Of a stretch of DNA of 64,000 nucleotides, positions 8,739-17,803 are shown piece by piece. The translations under genes were made by a program, and so were the position numbers. The notes below the pieces were generated by a model. That model saw only the letters and a program-made list of their open reading frames with translations. It was not told the DNA's origin and did not search any database. Origin of the DNA: ChocPot-Mid sp043804925 (GTDB taxonomy: Bacteria > Bacteroidota > Ignavibacteria > Kapaibacteriales > UBA2268); contig JAZDIP010000022.1 in NCBI GenBank assembly GCA_043804925.1, positions 62,001 through 126,000 on the forward strand. The letters are read 5' to 3'. Each line of letters starts with the position of its first letter. Position 1 is the first letter of the stretch.

Positions 8739-10408
8739 ATTAACAACTGTTTCCTCTTTCCCTTAAGCCCTTTTTCTACAAAAATAGGTTTGAGTGTATT
8801 TGGATTTAATTCTGTGTAATACATTAACGTTGAGTATGTCGAAGGTGTTGGTGTGAAAACCTGCATCTGCTCGGGATTTAATTTTAGCTCTTTTCGTACA
8901 AAACTTTTAAGTTCTTCCATGTCATCCTGCTCACAACCCGGGTGCGCAGCAATTAAGTAATAAGTTAAGAAATGCTTCTTCCCCGCATTCTGGCTAAATT
9001 CATTAAACTTCTTCCTAAACTCCAGCAATTTCTTATTTGATGGTTTGCCCATTAATTCCAAAACATTATATGAAATATGTTCCGGTGCTATTTTTAACTG
9101 ACCTGATACATGGTCTTTAACAAGTTTAAACAAATATCTCTCACCTGCCTTTTTGTCTTCAATTATCAAATCATAACGAAGACCTGAGCCAATAAACACT
9201 TTTCTGACTTCGGGAATTTTCTTGATTTCATCGAATATGTCAATCTGGCTTGAATGATTAATTTTCATTGCAGTACATCGTTCCGGAAGCATACATCGTC
9301 TGTCCTTACAACTGCCTTTGGTTAATTGTAACTTGCATTTGTTATCAAACATGTTTGCAGTAGGTCCGCCAACATCGCTGATTATTCCCTTGAAATCCTT
9401 ATGTTTGGTTATGGTTTTAGCTTCTTCTATAACGGATTTTCTGCTTCTGCTCCTTATCGTCCTTCCCTGGTGAACTGCAATAGCACAGAAGTTACACTCA
9501 CCATAGCATCCGCGATGCGAATTAATAGAGAACTGAATTGTTTCCAGTGCTTTGACCTTGCCCTGCTTTTTGTAGAATGGATGGACATCCCTTTCAAATT
9601 CAAGACCGTAAATGTTATCAAGCTCTTTTTGTGATAAATAATAATTTGGCGGATTTTGAATTAAATATCTTGTATCGTGTTTTTGGCAAAGCCCTAGTGC
9701 ATTAATCGGGTCATTATTTTGATAGAATTTATGGAACATCTCAATAAACTTTAACTTATCATTTTTAACCTCATCGAATGAGGGCAATTCAAGATAATCG
9801 TCAACTTTGTTTTTCGATACATAGCACAAACCTCTTATTGATTCTAGATTCCTATCATTTTTCAAATTACCGGCTACTTCGATAATGGTTTTTTCAGCCA
9901 TACCATAAATCAGATAATCAGCTTTTGAATCGAATAAAATACTTTTTCGAATTGAATCAGTCCAGTAATCATAATGGGTAATTCTGCGTAAGCTCGCTTC
10001 GATACCGCCAATAACGATTGGTTTGGTATTTTTGAAGTACTGCCTGATGAGATTTGTATATTTAATTACAGCCCTGTCAGGTCTTCGGTCGTTAATATTA
10101 CCGGGAGTCAGGTCATCGCTTCTCTTTTTCTTTAGTAATGCTGTATAATTTGCTACCATAGAATCAACACACCCGGCAGATACTCCCCAAAACAAGGATG
10201 GTTCGCCAAGGCGGGTAATATCCTCGCTATTAGAAATATCGGGTTGGGAAATAATTCCGACTTTATAACCTTTAGAAATCAGAAGTTTCCCTAAAAGAGC
10301 AGAACCATCATAATAGCTGTCAAGGTAAACATCCCCGGAAATTAGAATGATATCAAGTTTTTCCCATCCTAATTGCTTTATTTCTTTGTATGTTGTCGGA
10401 ATAAACAC
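8729..10408 (-). CDS. YgiQ-family radical SAM protein
   Basis: 559 aa. The radical SAM cluster motif CxxxCxxC is seen in RGCYGECNFCAI at about residues 298-306. The N-terminus (MFIPTTYKEIKQLGW, then LDIILISGDVYLD) is the B12-binding-like region typical of YgiQ, and the C-terminal motif HPGCEQDDMEEL also fits the family. E. coli YgiQ is about 740 aa; this version lacks the longer C-terminal extension, as I recall for other short homologues. The reaction of the family is unknown. Not obviously in an operon: about 210 bases separate it from the Lon-like gene. Confidence 0.9.
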   Translation of the reverse strand: MFIPTTYKEIKQLGWEKLDIILISGDVYLDSYYDGSALLGKLLISKGYKVGIISQPDISNSEDITRLGEPSLFWGVSAGCVDSMVANYTALLKKKRSDDLTPGNINDRRPDRAVIKYTNLIRQYFKNTKPIVIGGIEASLRRITHYDYWTDSIRKSILFDSKADYLIYGMAEKTIIEVAGNLKNDRNLESIRGLCYVSKNKVDDYLELPSFDEVKNDKLKFIEMFHKFYQNNDPINALGLCQKHDTRYLIQNPPNYYLSQKELDNIYGLEFERDVHPFYKKQGKVKALETIQFSINSHRGCYGECNFCAIAVHQGRTIRSRSRKSVIEEAKTITKHKDFKGIISDVGGPTANMFDNKCKLQLTKGSCKDRRCMLPERCTAMKINHSSQIDIFDEIKKIPEVRKVFIGSGLRYDLIIEDKKAGERYLFKLVKDHVSGQLKIAPEHISYNVLELMGKPSNKKLLEFRKKFNEFSQNAGKKHFLTYYLIAAHPGCEQDDMEELKSFVRKELKLNPEQMQVFTPTPSTYSTLMYYTELNPNTLKPIFVEKGLKGKRKQLLIVN

Positions 10409-10507
10409 TAAAAATATTTTTGTTATTTAAAAAAATTACCTAAGTTATAAGTTTCAAAAATATAAAATTTATAAAGAAACTAATTAATCTAAAATACTAA
10501 AGGAATA

Positions 10508-13500
10508 ATGATGAGAGTATTTACATTATTTATTTGCATTTTTTATCTTGCATTATCTTCTTCTCCGTTATCAGCGGAAAAAAAAGAAGCTAAAGATGCC
10601 AAAGAATCAAAAGACACATTAACATCAGCTACTTTCAGCGGACTGAAGTTCAGGTCTATCGGACCCGGTATAACATCCGGAAGAATTTCCGATATTGCAG
10701 TACAACCGGATAATAATAGTATTTATTATGTAGCCGTAGCTTGTGGCAGTGTATGGAAAACGACTAATTCAGGAATAACATTTGACCCGATTTTTGACGG
10801 ACAAAAACCATTTTCAATCGGCTGTGTTACAATTGACCCAAATAATTATAACGTTGTCTGGGTAGGTTCCGGAGAAAACAATAGCCAAAGAAGTGTTTCT
10901 TATGGAGACGGAATTTATAAATCATTTGATGGAGGAAAATCCTGGAAGAATATGGGATTGAAGGAGTCTAAACATATTGGTAAGATTATTGTTGACCCAA
11001 GAAACTCAGATGTGGTTTATGCCGCGGCATTCGGACCCTTATGGGGACCGGGTGGTGAAAGAGGTTTGTATAAAACAGAAGATGGCGGAAAAACATGGAA
11101 TAAAGTTTTGGAGATAAGCGAAAACACAGGAGTATCAGACATTGTTCTTGACCCGCGAAATCCTGATGTAATCTTCGCAGCCGCATATCAAAGAAGAAGG
11201 CATGTTTTTACATTAATTCATGGCGGTCCTGAGTCTGCTTTGCATCGTTCAACTGATGCCGGTAAAACATGGGAAAAAGTTGGAAATGGTTTTCCCGGAG
11301 GTGAACTTGGAAGAATTGGTTTAGCTATATCTCCTGTCAATCCTGATTATATCTGGGCTTTGGTTGAAAGCGACGAATCCGGAGGTTGCTACAAATCAAC
11401 AAACAGAGGAGCTTCATGGTTTAAAGTCAGCAGTTATAATCCGGGTAGCGCTCAATATTATCAGGAGTTATTATGCGACCCTGTTGATTTAGATAAAATA
11501 TACTCTCTTGAAACTGTTACGCAAGTATCTGTTGACGGTGGAAAAACATTTAAGTCGTTAGGTAATAAAAAAAGGCATGTGGATGACCACGCTTTGTGGA
11601 TAGATAAAAACAATACTAATCATATAAGAATTGGCGGTGACGGTGGCTTATACGAAACATTCGACGGAGAAAACTGGCATCATTTTGAGAACCTTCCCGT
11701 AACACAGTTCTACAGAATTTCTGCTGATAATACAGAACCCTTTTATTACGTTTATGGAGGTACACAAGATAATAATACATGGGGAGGTCCATCGAGAACT
11801 ACAAACATCGGTGGAATATTAAATGACGACTGGTTCCAATTAGTTGGTGGTGATGGCTATCAGGCACGTTCCGACCCAAAGAATCCTGATATCATTTATT
11901 GTCAATGGCAGTACGGAAATTTATTAAGGTACGATAGGAAAAGCGGAGAACTTACCTACATACAACCACAGCCAAAAAAAGGTGATGAACACCGCTGGAA
12001 CTGGGATTCTCCATTAATCATTAGCCCCCACAAAAATACGAGAATATATTTTGCTTGTAACAGATTGTACAAAAGCGATGACATGGGCAATTCATGGACA
12101 GCAGTCAGTCCGGATTTATCCAGGCAAATTGATAGAAACCAGCTTGAAATCATGGGTAAAGTTTGGAATCCTGAAGCTGTCGCAAAAAATGCTTCAACAT
12201 CATTTTACGGAAATATCGTTGCACTTTCTGAGTCTCCAATCACTGAAGGATTATTATGTGTTGGTACTGATGATGGCTTAATTCAAATAAGCGAAGACGG
12301 AGGAACAACATGGAGAAAAACAGAGAAAATTGGAAATGTTCCCGAGACAACTTATGTCAGCGATATTTTCCCATCTCAACTCGATGCCAATGTGATTTAT
12401 GCTACACTTAATAACCATAAAAGAAATGACTTCAAACCTTATGTTGTCAAAAGTAATGATAAAGGTAAAACTTGGACATCCATATCAGGTAATTTACCTG
12501 AGGATGAGCCGATATGGACAATTTATGAAGATAATATTAATCCGAATCTCTTATTTGCTGGGACTGAATTCGCTTTATATTTCTCGATGGATGGCGGAAA
12601 GAAATGGTTGAAACTTAATTCAGGTATGCCTCCGATTGCCGTACGCGATTTGGAAATACAAAAAAGAGAAAATGACTTAGTCGTTGGAACTTTCGGAAGA
12701 GGAATATATATTCTTGATGATTTCACGCCTTTAAGAGAAGTTACAAAAGAAATATTGGATAAAGATTTTCATCTGTTCTCTATTAAGGATGCTTTACATT
12801 TCTATCAGGATGATTCACGAAATAAGGGACAAAGCGGTTCTGATTTTTTCAGAGCTAAAAATCCTGAATACGGTGCAATTTTCACATATTATCTGAAAGA
12901 AACTTTCAAATCCAAAAAAGATATACGAAAAGAAAATGAAGAGAAGATAGAAAAGGATAAAAAGCCATACAAGTATCCCTCCAACGATGAGCTACGTGAA
13001 GAAGACTTAGAAGAGGGAGCTTATCTTATATTCGAAATCTCGGATGAAGCAGGAAATATACTCAGAAGACAAATTGAAACTCCAAAAAAAGGAATCAACA
13101 GAATATCCTGGGATTTATGTTCTGCAAGCAAAGCACCTGTGAGTAAAAATACGAAAACAGAAAAACACAGTGATTTCCCTGTTTTACCGGGAAAATATAA
13201 TGTTGCAGTTTTTAAGAGTATAAATGGGAAAATTGAGAAGCTAAGTGAACCGGTTCAATTCAACGTTAAAAGGTTGAAGAATTCCGTACTTCCGGCAAAA
13301 GATGAAAAAGCATTAGCAGAATTTCACGATAAAATTAACAGAATGCAACAGGCGATTTTGGGTACTGACAATTCTATCAACGAGTTCAATGAACGAATTT
13401 CACTTATCAGGATTGCTCTGCAAAATACTCCTGAACTCGCTAATGAGAATTTCCGGAAATTACGTGATATTGAATTAAGACTGGAAGATATAAAAGTAAC

Positions 13501-13774
13501 ACTCAACGGAAATCCTTCTAAAGCAAAGCGTAACGAAAACCAGCCGCCATCAATTAAAGACAGAATGTGGCATATTATTTACTCGACTGCTTGGTCAGTA
13601 TCCGAGCCAACTCAGACTGCAAAGCAGGCATATTCAATAATTGGCGAGGAGTATGTTCCGGTACTTGACAAATTGCGAAAACTCGATGTTGATTTGAAAA
13701 CATTAGAGCAGAAATTGCAGGACGTAAAGGCACCATGGACACCGGGGAGAATACCTGATTGGAAGCCGGAGTAA
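10508..13774 (+). CDS. Exported BNR/sortilin-like beta-propeller protein
   Basis: 1088 aa. Signal peptide at 1-23 (ends SPLSA), then a Lys/Asp-rich linker. Ten or so Asp-box (BNR) repeats follow, for example SFDGGKSW, TEDGGKTW, STDAGKTW, SNDKGKTW and SMDGGKKW, as in VPS10/sortilin and glycoside-hydrolase-like proteins. After about residue 740 the protein becomes charged and partly coiled (TYYLKETFKSKKDIRK...), then a helical C-terminus. No T9SS tail, so it is likely periplasmic or outer-membrane attached. Large proteins of this type are common in Bacteroidota and often annotated as glycosyl hydrolases, without proof of activity. Start ATG at 10508 (or 10511) follows AAAGGAAT. A clear terminator follows at 13821. 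Confidence 0.88.
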   Translation: MMRVFTLFICIFYLALSSSPLSAEKKEAKDAKESKDTLTSATFSGLKFRSIGPGITSGRISDIAVQPDNNSIYYVAVACGSVWKTTNSGITFDPIFDGQKPFSIGCVTIDPNNYNVVWVGSGENNSQRSVSYGDGIYKSFDGGKSWKNMGLKESKHIGKIIVDPRNSDVVYAAAFGPLWGPGGERGLYKTEDGGKTWNKVLEISENTGVSDIVLDPRNPDVIFAAAYQRRRHVFTLIHGGPESALHRSTDAGKTWEKVGNGFPGGELGRIGLAISPVNPDYIWALVESDESGGCYKSTNRGASWFKVSSYNPGSAQYYQELLCDPVDLDKIYSLETVTQVSVDGGKTFKSLGNKKRHVDDHALWIDKNNTNHIRIGGDGGLYETFDGENWHHFENLPVTQFYRISADNTEPFYYVYGGTQDNNTWGGPSRTTNIGGILNDDWFQLVGGDGYQARSDPKNPDIIYCQWQYGNLLRYDRKSGELTYIQPQPKKGDEHRWNWDSPLIISPHKNTRIYFACNRLYKSDDMGNSWTAVSPDLSRQIDRNQLEIMGKVWNPEAVAKNASTSFYGNIVALSESPITEGLLCVGTDDGLIQISEDGGTTWRKTEKIGNVPETTYVSDIFPSQLDANVIYATLNNHKRNDFKPYVVKSNDKGKTWTSISGNLPEDEPIWTIYEDNINPNLLFAGTEFALYFSMDGGKKWLKLNSGMPPIAVRDLEIQKRENDLVVGTFGRGIYILDDFTPLREVTKEILDKDFHLFSIKDALHFYQDDSRNKGQSGSDFFRAKNPEYGAIFTYYLKETFKSKKDIRKENEEKIEKDKKPYKYPSNDELREEDLEEGAYLIFEISDEAGNILRRQIETPKKGINRISWDLCSASKAPVSKNTKTEKHSDFPVLPGKYNVAVFKSINGKIEKLSEPVQFNVKRLKNSVLPAKDEKALAEFHDKINRMQQAILGTDNSINEFNERISLIRIALQNTPELANENFRKLRDIELRLEDIKVTLNGNPSKAKRNENQPPSIKDRMWHIIYSTAWSVSEPTQTAKQAYSIIGEEYVPVLDKLRKLDVDLKTLEQKLQDVKAPWTPGRIPDWKPE

Positions 13775-13820
13775 ATCAATTAAAAATTAACAATTACGAA
13801 TTACGAATGAATATTTTTAA

Positions 13821-13848
13821 AGTCGGTTCGGTGAGCCGGCTTTTTTTT
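13821..13848 (+). terminator. Rho-independent terminator
   Basis: A 7-bp stem AGTCGGT/GCCGGCT (with G-T pairs), loop TCGGTGA, followed directly by eight T at 13841-13848. It lies 47 bases after the stop of the BNR protein gene and just before the end of the convergent vapC. Confidence 0.85.
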
Positions 13849-14245
13849 ATAAGAATTTTAACGAAGGTATGACTTTCTGAATGTTAAAGTAATCTTTGTC
13901 ATTGTGCAATAATACCAAATTATGTTCAAGGATAGTCTGGACGATAAGAAAATCTATTGTACTATTGACAGTAATTCCTGCTTTTCTACATTTGAAATAC
14001 ATTCTTGCAGCATTAGCATACGATTCTTTGCCATTTAATAATTCATAAAACTCTAAAGTATCAAGGTATTTCTTTAGCACATCGAATTGCTTTTCTGATT
14101 TGACTCCTTGTAAAACTTCTTGATAGATAAATGTATTAATACCAAAAGGTAGTTTGTTTGAAATTAAATACTCAAGTTTGCTAACTTCTTGATTTGAATT
14201 TCCTTTAAAATATTCAATCAAAACCGATGTATCAACTAGAACCAT
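13847..14245 (-). CDS. vapC: VapC-like PIN-domain toxin
   Basis: 132 aa PIN-domain ribonuclease, toxin half of a type II toxin-antitoxin pair. The acidic metal-binding residues are present: Asp5 (VDTS), Glu43 (YQEVLQG), Asp98 (STIDFLI) and Asp116 (HNDKDY). Known relatives cleave tRNA or rRNA when freed from the antitoxin. Its start overlaps the end of the upstream antitoxin gene by 14 bases, the standard vapBC arrangement. The RNA target cannot be told from sequence. Confidence 0.92.
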   Translation of the reverse strand: MVLVDTSVLIEYFKGNSNQEVSKLEYLISNKLPFGINTFIYQEVLQGVKSEKQFDVLKKYLDTLEFYELLNGKESYANAARMYFKCRKAGITVNSTIDFLIVQTILEHNLVLLHNDKDYFNIQKVIPSLKFL

Positions 14246-14438
14246 TCTTTCTCATGGCTTTATAATTATAATTGTCAAGGAATTCGATTTTCCCTTTCAA
14301 ATCCCTTATATTAAGAGCTTTCCTCGAATTAATAAATTCCTTAAGTGCTATCAGGAAAAGTTCCCGCTTATTTTTTATATTAGAGATTGTTTGTGCTTCT
14401 CTAATGATATTTTCTTCAATATTTATATATGTTCTCAT
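14232..14438 (-). CDS. vapB: VapB-like antitoxin
   Basis: 68 aa. The N-terminus MRTYINIEENII, then KNKRELFLIALKEFIN fits the ribbon-helix-helix DNA-binding fold of VapB (the VapB-type that pairs with PIN toxins), and the C-terminus ending KAMRKNGSS would cover the toxin. It overlaps vapC by 14 bases on the same strand. Such antitoxins repress their own promoter, which should lie within 14439-14520, where no clear operator palindrome was picked out. Confidence 0.88.
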   Translation of the reverse strand: MRTYINIEENIIREAQTISNIKNKRELFLIALKEFINSRKALNIRDLKGKIEFLDNYNYKAMRKNGSS

Positions 14439-14526
14439 ATTTACCTCAATTAATCAATACGCAAATATACTTTAAATATTTGAAAAAGAAAATAAAATAC
14501 ACTAGGGAGGAATATTTAGTTACTAT

Positions 14527-14690
14527 CTCAAAACCACAAATTTTTGAATTTCATTGCCTATTCGGATGAAATAAATTCCATTTGGAAAATGGGAAACGTC
14601 AATCCGTAGGGGCAATTCATGAATTACCCCTACGGTAATTTGCTCACCATAAATATTATAAATTTGAATATCGTTTTTCTGTCTGCTGTC
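14527..14690 (-). pseudogene. Orphan T9SS sorting-domain remnant
   Basis: Read on the minus strand, this non-genic stretch translates without stops into a T9SS type A tail: NDIQIYNIYGEQI, then LRIDVSHFPNGIYFIRIG, ending IQKFVVLR and TAG at 14527-14529. No passenger domain, start codon or signal peptide precedes it; upstream lies only a heptamer repeat and the end of the formiminotransferase gene, which uses another frame. A 32-bp palindrome (14604-14635) sits in frame in the middle. Best explained as the leftover 3' end of a deleted cargo gene. The sorting-domain pattern is seen directly; the history is inference. Confidence 0.65.
14604..14635. repeat. Palindromic mini-element inside the T9SS remnant
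   Basis: CCGTAGGGG and CCCCTACGG arms enclose an AATTCATGAATT core; the 32 bases form a near-perfect palindrome with one mismatched pair. Similar GTAGGGGCAATTCATGAATT palindromes are known to me as dispersed repeats in many bacterial genomes. The length change preserves the frame of the flanking sorting-domain code. Confidence 0.75.
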
Positions 14691-14707
14691 CGCTGTCTGT
14701 TGTCTGC
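14678..14707. repeat. Degenerate heptamer repeat
   Basis: About four copies of TGTCTGC/TGTCCGC-like 7-mers, immediately after the stop of the formiminotransferase gene. Confidence 0.6.
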
Positions 14708-14709
14708 AA

Positions 14710-16329
14710 TTAATCCCTCTTCCTCAAAACCTCCAGCACTTCATTGCATTTCTCGTTAGCTCTTTTCAGGATTGTTTCTGCTTCTCCCAGCTTTTCTTTT
14801 TTGAATTTCTCGTCCTTGATGCCGGGCATATTTATCAAAACATTTTTGTGTGCTCCCCAAATGCCTGTTTCCAATGCCTTTGCCCCAACTTCAATATCGG
14901 ATTTGGATGCTATGTTTCCGTATCTCGCACATTCGAGCATTGCATCCCATGCCGAGTCGCCGAGCCGCATTGTTGTTAGCGGAACTTCAATTGCTTTTTT
15001 CAAACCTTCCTGCATTTTTTCATCACGTATTGCCTTTTGTTCATCTGAATCTTTAGGTAATCTCAAAGCTTCAAGATAATCGTTGAATGCGTTTGTGTCG
15101 GCATCTATCATCGGAATTAATTTGTTTGTAGTATGGTATAATGTCGGAATAATTTGACGCATTTTGTCGTCAACTTCTTCAAACTTCCTGACACCCTGTG
15201 TCAAACGTGAAACCATGCATGCTAAACCGACACCTACTGATGCAATAAGTGCAGATGCCGAACCACCTCCGGGAGCAGATGTCCTGTCGGCTACAGCTTC
15301 AACAAAGCCACGAGTTGTTAAGTTAGCCAATGGTTCATTTGGATGTTCTTGTACGATGTACTCAATAATTTTCTTTTGTGGGTCAAAGTGCTGAACTGAA
15401 TTCAATCCGAGACGGTCAATGACAAGCTGGACCTTTTGTCTTTCGTCAATAATAAAAAGATTTTCCTGCTCGATGTAATAGTCAGCGGCGGTGAGCATTG
15501 CTTGAAGAGGAACCAAACCTACTATTTCAGAACCACCTACACCGACTTTGATGTCTTTGGCTATTCTTTTACATTCCTCGTAAAACAGGTGTGGAGGTGT
15601 AACAATATAATTTGTAAGATTGGCACTTATTTGTGCGGTGTTGTATTCGGCAACCCACCAACCCATAGCTTTAACTTCGCTGAAAATACCTGGGATACCC
15701 TGGTTTCTTCCTGCTTCACGCAAATCGAGAGCTATCCTGTGTGCCTGATTGTGAGTTCCGTATATATTAACATTATATGCAATAAGGAAAAATCTTGCTC
15801 CGGTTACAGTTGCACCCCATTCGGGAACAAATTCCTGTGGTCCGAAATCCGGCTTCCATTCGGGCTTGTAAATCTTCTCTTTAAATCCTTCGTATTCGCC
15901 TTCGCGGATTTGAGGCAGTTTTTTCCGGTATTCAATATTCGATGCTTCTTCATATAAATAAATCGGGATACCAAGTTCATCGCCTACTCTTTTCCCAAAC
16001 TTTTTTGCACACTCCACACATTCTTCCATTGAAACATTTGCAACAGGAACGAAGGGGCAAACATCCATAGCACCCATTCGGGGATGTTCACCTTTGTGCT
16101 TTCGCATATCAATCAATTCTTTGGCTTTTTTTGCGGCATTAAAAGCTCCGTTAACTACCGAATCAGGATTACCGACAAAAGTATATACGGTTCTGTTTGT
16201 GGAGGCACCAGGGTCAACATCTAGCAAGGTGCAACCTGCAGTATCACTAATTGCTTTTGCAATTTCATCAATTATTTTTCTGTCTCTGCCTTCTGAAAAA
16301 TTAGGTACACATTCAACTATTTTTCTCAT
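14710..16329 (-). CDS. ftcD: Fused glutamate formimidoyltransferase / formimidoyltetrahydrofolate cyclodeaminase
   Basis: Two enzymes of histidine breakdown and folate one-carbon metabolism in one 539 aa chain, the same length and order as animal FTCD. Residues 1-330 are the formiminotransferase (VECVPNFSEGRD at the N-terminus; HKGEHPRMGAMDVCPFVP). Residues 345-539 are the cyclodeaminase (FVEAVADRTSAPGGGSASAL). The formimino group moves from formiminoglutamate to THF and is then cyclised to methenyl-THF. Many bacteria keep the two as separate genes. No hutH/U/I genes are visible in the window. Confidence 0.95.
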   Translation of the reverse strand: MRKIVECVPNFSEGRDRKIIDEIAKAISDTAGCTLLDVDPGASTNRTVYTFVGNPDSVVNGAFNAAKKAKELIDMRKHKGEHPRMGAMDVCPFVPVANVSMEECVECAKKFGKRVGDELGIPIYLYEEASNIEYRKKLPQIREGEYEGFKEKIYKPEWKPDFGPQEFVPEWGATVTGARFFLIAYNVNIYGTHNQAHRIALDLREAGRNQGIPGIFSEVKAMGWWVAEYNTAQISANLTNYIVTPPHLFYEECKRIAKDIKVGVGGSEIVGLVPLQAMLTAADYYIEQENLFIIDERQKVQLVIDRLGLNSVQHFDPQKKIIEYIVQEHPNEPLANLTTRGFVEAVADRTSAPGGGSASALIASVGVGLACMVSRLTQGVRKFEEVDDKMRQIIPTLYHTTNKLIPMIDADTNAFNDYLEALRLPKDSDEQKAIRDEKMQEGLKKAIEVPLTTMRLGDSAWDAMLECARYGNIASKSDIEVGAKALETGIWGAHKNVLINMPGIKDEKFKKEKLGEAETILKRANEKCNEVLEVLRKRD

Positions 16330-16462
16330 AAGTATCTTTATTTTTTATACAATAATATTTTTATCATATTTTTCTATCAGTTGTAACAACTGACAGAACG
16401 GAGTTCTTTCATTTTCCATTTTCCATTATCAATTATCCATTAATGACTGCTTTCAGTCATTG

Positions 16463-17209
16463 TCACTTTCTTTGAGGTCTTTCAGGACGAACAGGTCTTT
16501 CTTTCTTAGCCGGTCTTTCAGGACGAACGGGCTTTTCCCTCTTAGTTGGTTCTGACTGCTCAACAGCTTCTTCAGTTTTCTCTGTTTCGGGAATTTCCTG
16601 TTCTACTCTGTCTGAAGTAAATTTATAAATAGTAATTTTGTCAACACCGCTAATCCAACGGTCAGTTCTCAAATCTTTTGGGAAGATAATTGTAGCATCA
16701 GTCAAAATTCTTGCTTTTTCTGCAACTGTAATCGTTTTAATCTGAAGATGTAATCTTTTTTTTGAACCGTATTGAGCAAATTGTTCTTCCAACTCACCCA
16801 TGTCAACATCACCATCCTTGTTATCGCCAAGAAGTAAGCTGTCTCCAATTTTTTTTAATTCTTTCCCATACATTAATACTGCGGGTAAGCTAGTAATAAG
16901 GTTATCAAACTCACTGTAACCCGCCATAACAGATTGTCCTAATTGATTTTCGAAAACAAAAACCAATTTTGGCTTATCTTTTGTTTTAATTGTGTCAATT
17001 AGCGGTTTAATTATATCCATAACATCATAGGAGTAATGGAAATCTGTTTTTTGTTTTGACTGGAATATCAATTGAGTAGATTGATATTGCAGGGTATTAG
17101 ACAGCTCATCAGTATTAATTTTTATTTCGGCAATCTTCGAAAATTTTTGAGCTTCTGCAAAATTATTTATTGCCAGTAATACAATAATTAAAGCGATAAT
17201 CCTTTTCAT
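16463..17209 (-). CDS. Exported protein of unknown function with RPERP repeat tail
   Basis: 248 aa. Signal peptide at 1-20 (IIALIIVLLAINNFAEA). The middle (20-205) is a mixed alpha/beta domain I do not recognise; it contains an acidic loop GDNKDGDVDMGELEE resembling an EF-hand-like calcium site. The last 40 residues are a positively charged proline repeat: KREKPVRPERP, KKERPVRPERP, QRK. Such tails may bind the cell wall or lipopolysaccharide; that is a guess. A Bacteroidota-type promoter lies 50 bases upstream of the ATG (17258-17288). It is a single-gene unit between ftcD and the divergent panD. Confidence 0.75.
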   Translation of the reverse strand: MKRIIALIIVLLAINNFAEAQKFSKIAEIKINTDELSNTLQYQSTQLIFQSKQKTDFHYSYDVMDIIKPLIDTIKTKDKPKLVFVFENQLGQSVMAGYSEFDNLITSLPAVLMYGKELKKIGDSLLLGDNKDGDVDMGELEEQFAQYGSKKRLHLQIKTITVAEKARILTDATIIFPKDLRTDRWISGVDKITIYKFTSDRVEQEIPETEKTEEAVEQSEPTKREKPVRPERPAKKERPVRPERPQRK

Positions 17210-17257
17210 AATTTACTCTGTTATTTGTTTTACATTAATTTATTATAAATTATTTTA

Positions 17258-17288
17258 CAAAGATATAGTTTTCGTAAATAATAGACAA
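17258..17288 (-). promoter_or_regulatory. Bacteroidota-type promoter for the RPERP-repeat protein
   Basis: On the minus strand: TTG (17288-17286), 20-base spacer, TATCTTTG (17265-17258), matching TTTG/TTG-N19-21-TAnnTTTG used by the primary sigma factor of Bacteroidota. The ATG at 17209 is about 50 bases downstream. Confidence 0.65.
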
Positions 17289-17407
17289 TTAAAGTGATAA
17301 AATTTTCAGGGAATTAAAAATTAGGAATAACTTTGATAATTGTAAGAAATTTACTAATTTTCATATTTTATAATTGGTTAGATTAAAGTTTTCTTTGGAG
17401 AGCAACA

Positions 17408-17800
17408 ATGCAAAGGATAATGCTCAAGTCGAAAATACACAGGGCAAGGATAACCGAAGCAAACCTTTATTATGAAGGCAGCTTTACGATTGATGAAGAT
17501 ATAATGGATAATGCCGATATTATTCCCTTTGAAAAGGTATCGGTTGTAAATATAAATAATGGCGAGAGATTTGAAACTTATGCCATCCCCGGCAAACGTG
17601 GAAGTAAAACTTTTTGTTTAAACGGTGCCGCTGCAAGAAAAGGGTCGGTCGGAGATGAGGTGATTATAATTAGCTATATTCATCTTGAACCTGAAGAATT
17701 GATGACATATAAACCTACACTAATATTGGTTGATAAGAACAATAATATTGTTGAGACGACTCACGAAACAGCCCCACACAAGTTGATAAGCAAAAATTAA
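17408..17800 (+). CDS. panD: Aspartate 1-decarboxylase
   Basis: Makes beta-alanine from aspartate for pantothenate and coenzyme A. The proenzyme cleaves itself between Gly24 and Ser25 (YYEGSFTID) to make the pyruvoyl cofactor; both residues are at the standard position. The downstream NGAAAR motif of the active site is also present. 130 aa is typical. GGAG stands 7 bases before the ATG. The nucleotidyltransferase gene follows after 3 bases, so the pair is an operon. The other pan genes are not in the window. Confidence 0.96.
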   Translation: MQRIMLKSKIHRARITEANLYYEGSFTIDEDIMDNADIIPFEKVSVVNINNGERFETYAIPGKRGSKTFCLNGAAARKGSVGDEVIIISYIHLEPEELMTYKPTLILVDKNNNIVETTHETAPHKLISKN

Positions 17801-17803
17801 TTT

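Noticed and set aside
10508..13774. T9SS cargo status of the BNR protein
   Set aside because: Its C-terminus (GRIPDWKPE) does not follow the sorting-domain pattern.
13847..14709. VapBC and nearby palindrome considered as a mobile island
   Set aside because: No integrase, transposase or target-site duplication; TA pairs alone do not show mobility.
15436..15957. 173-codon open frame antisense to the formiminotransferase gene
   Set aside because: The minus-strand enzyme is a full-length match to FTCD; the antisense frame has no domain and is a shadow.
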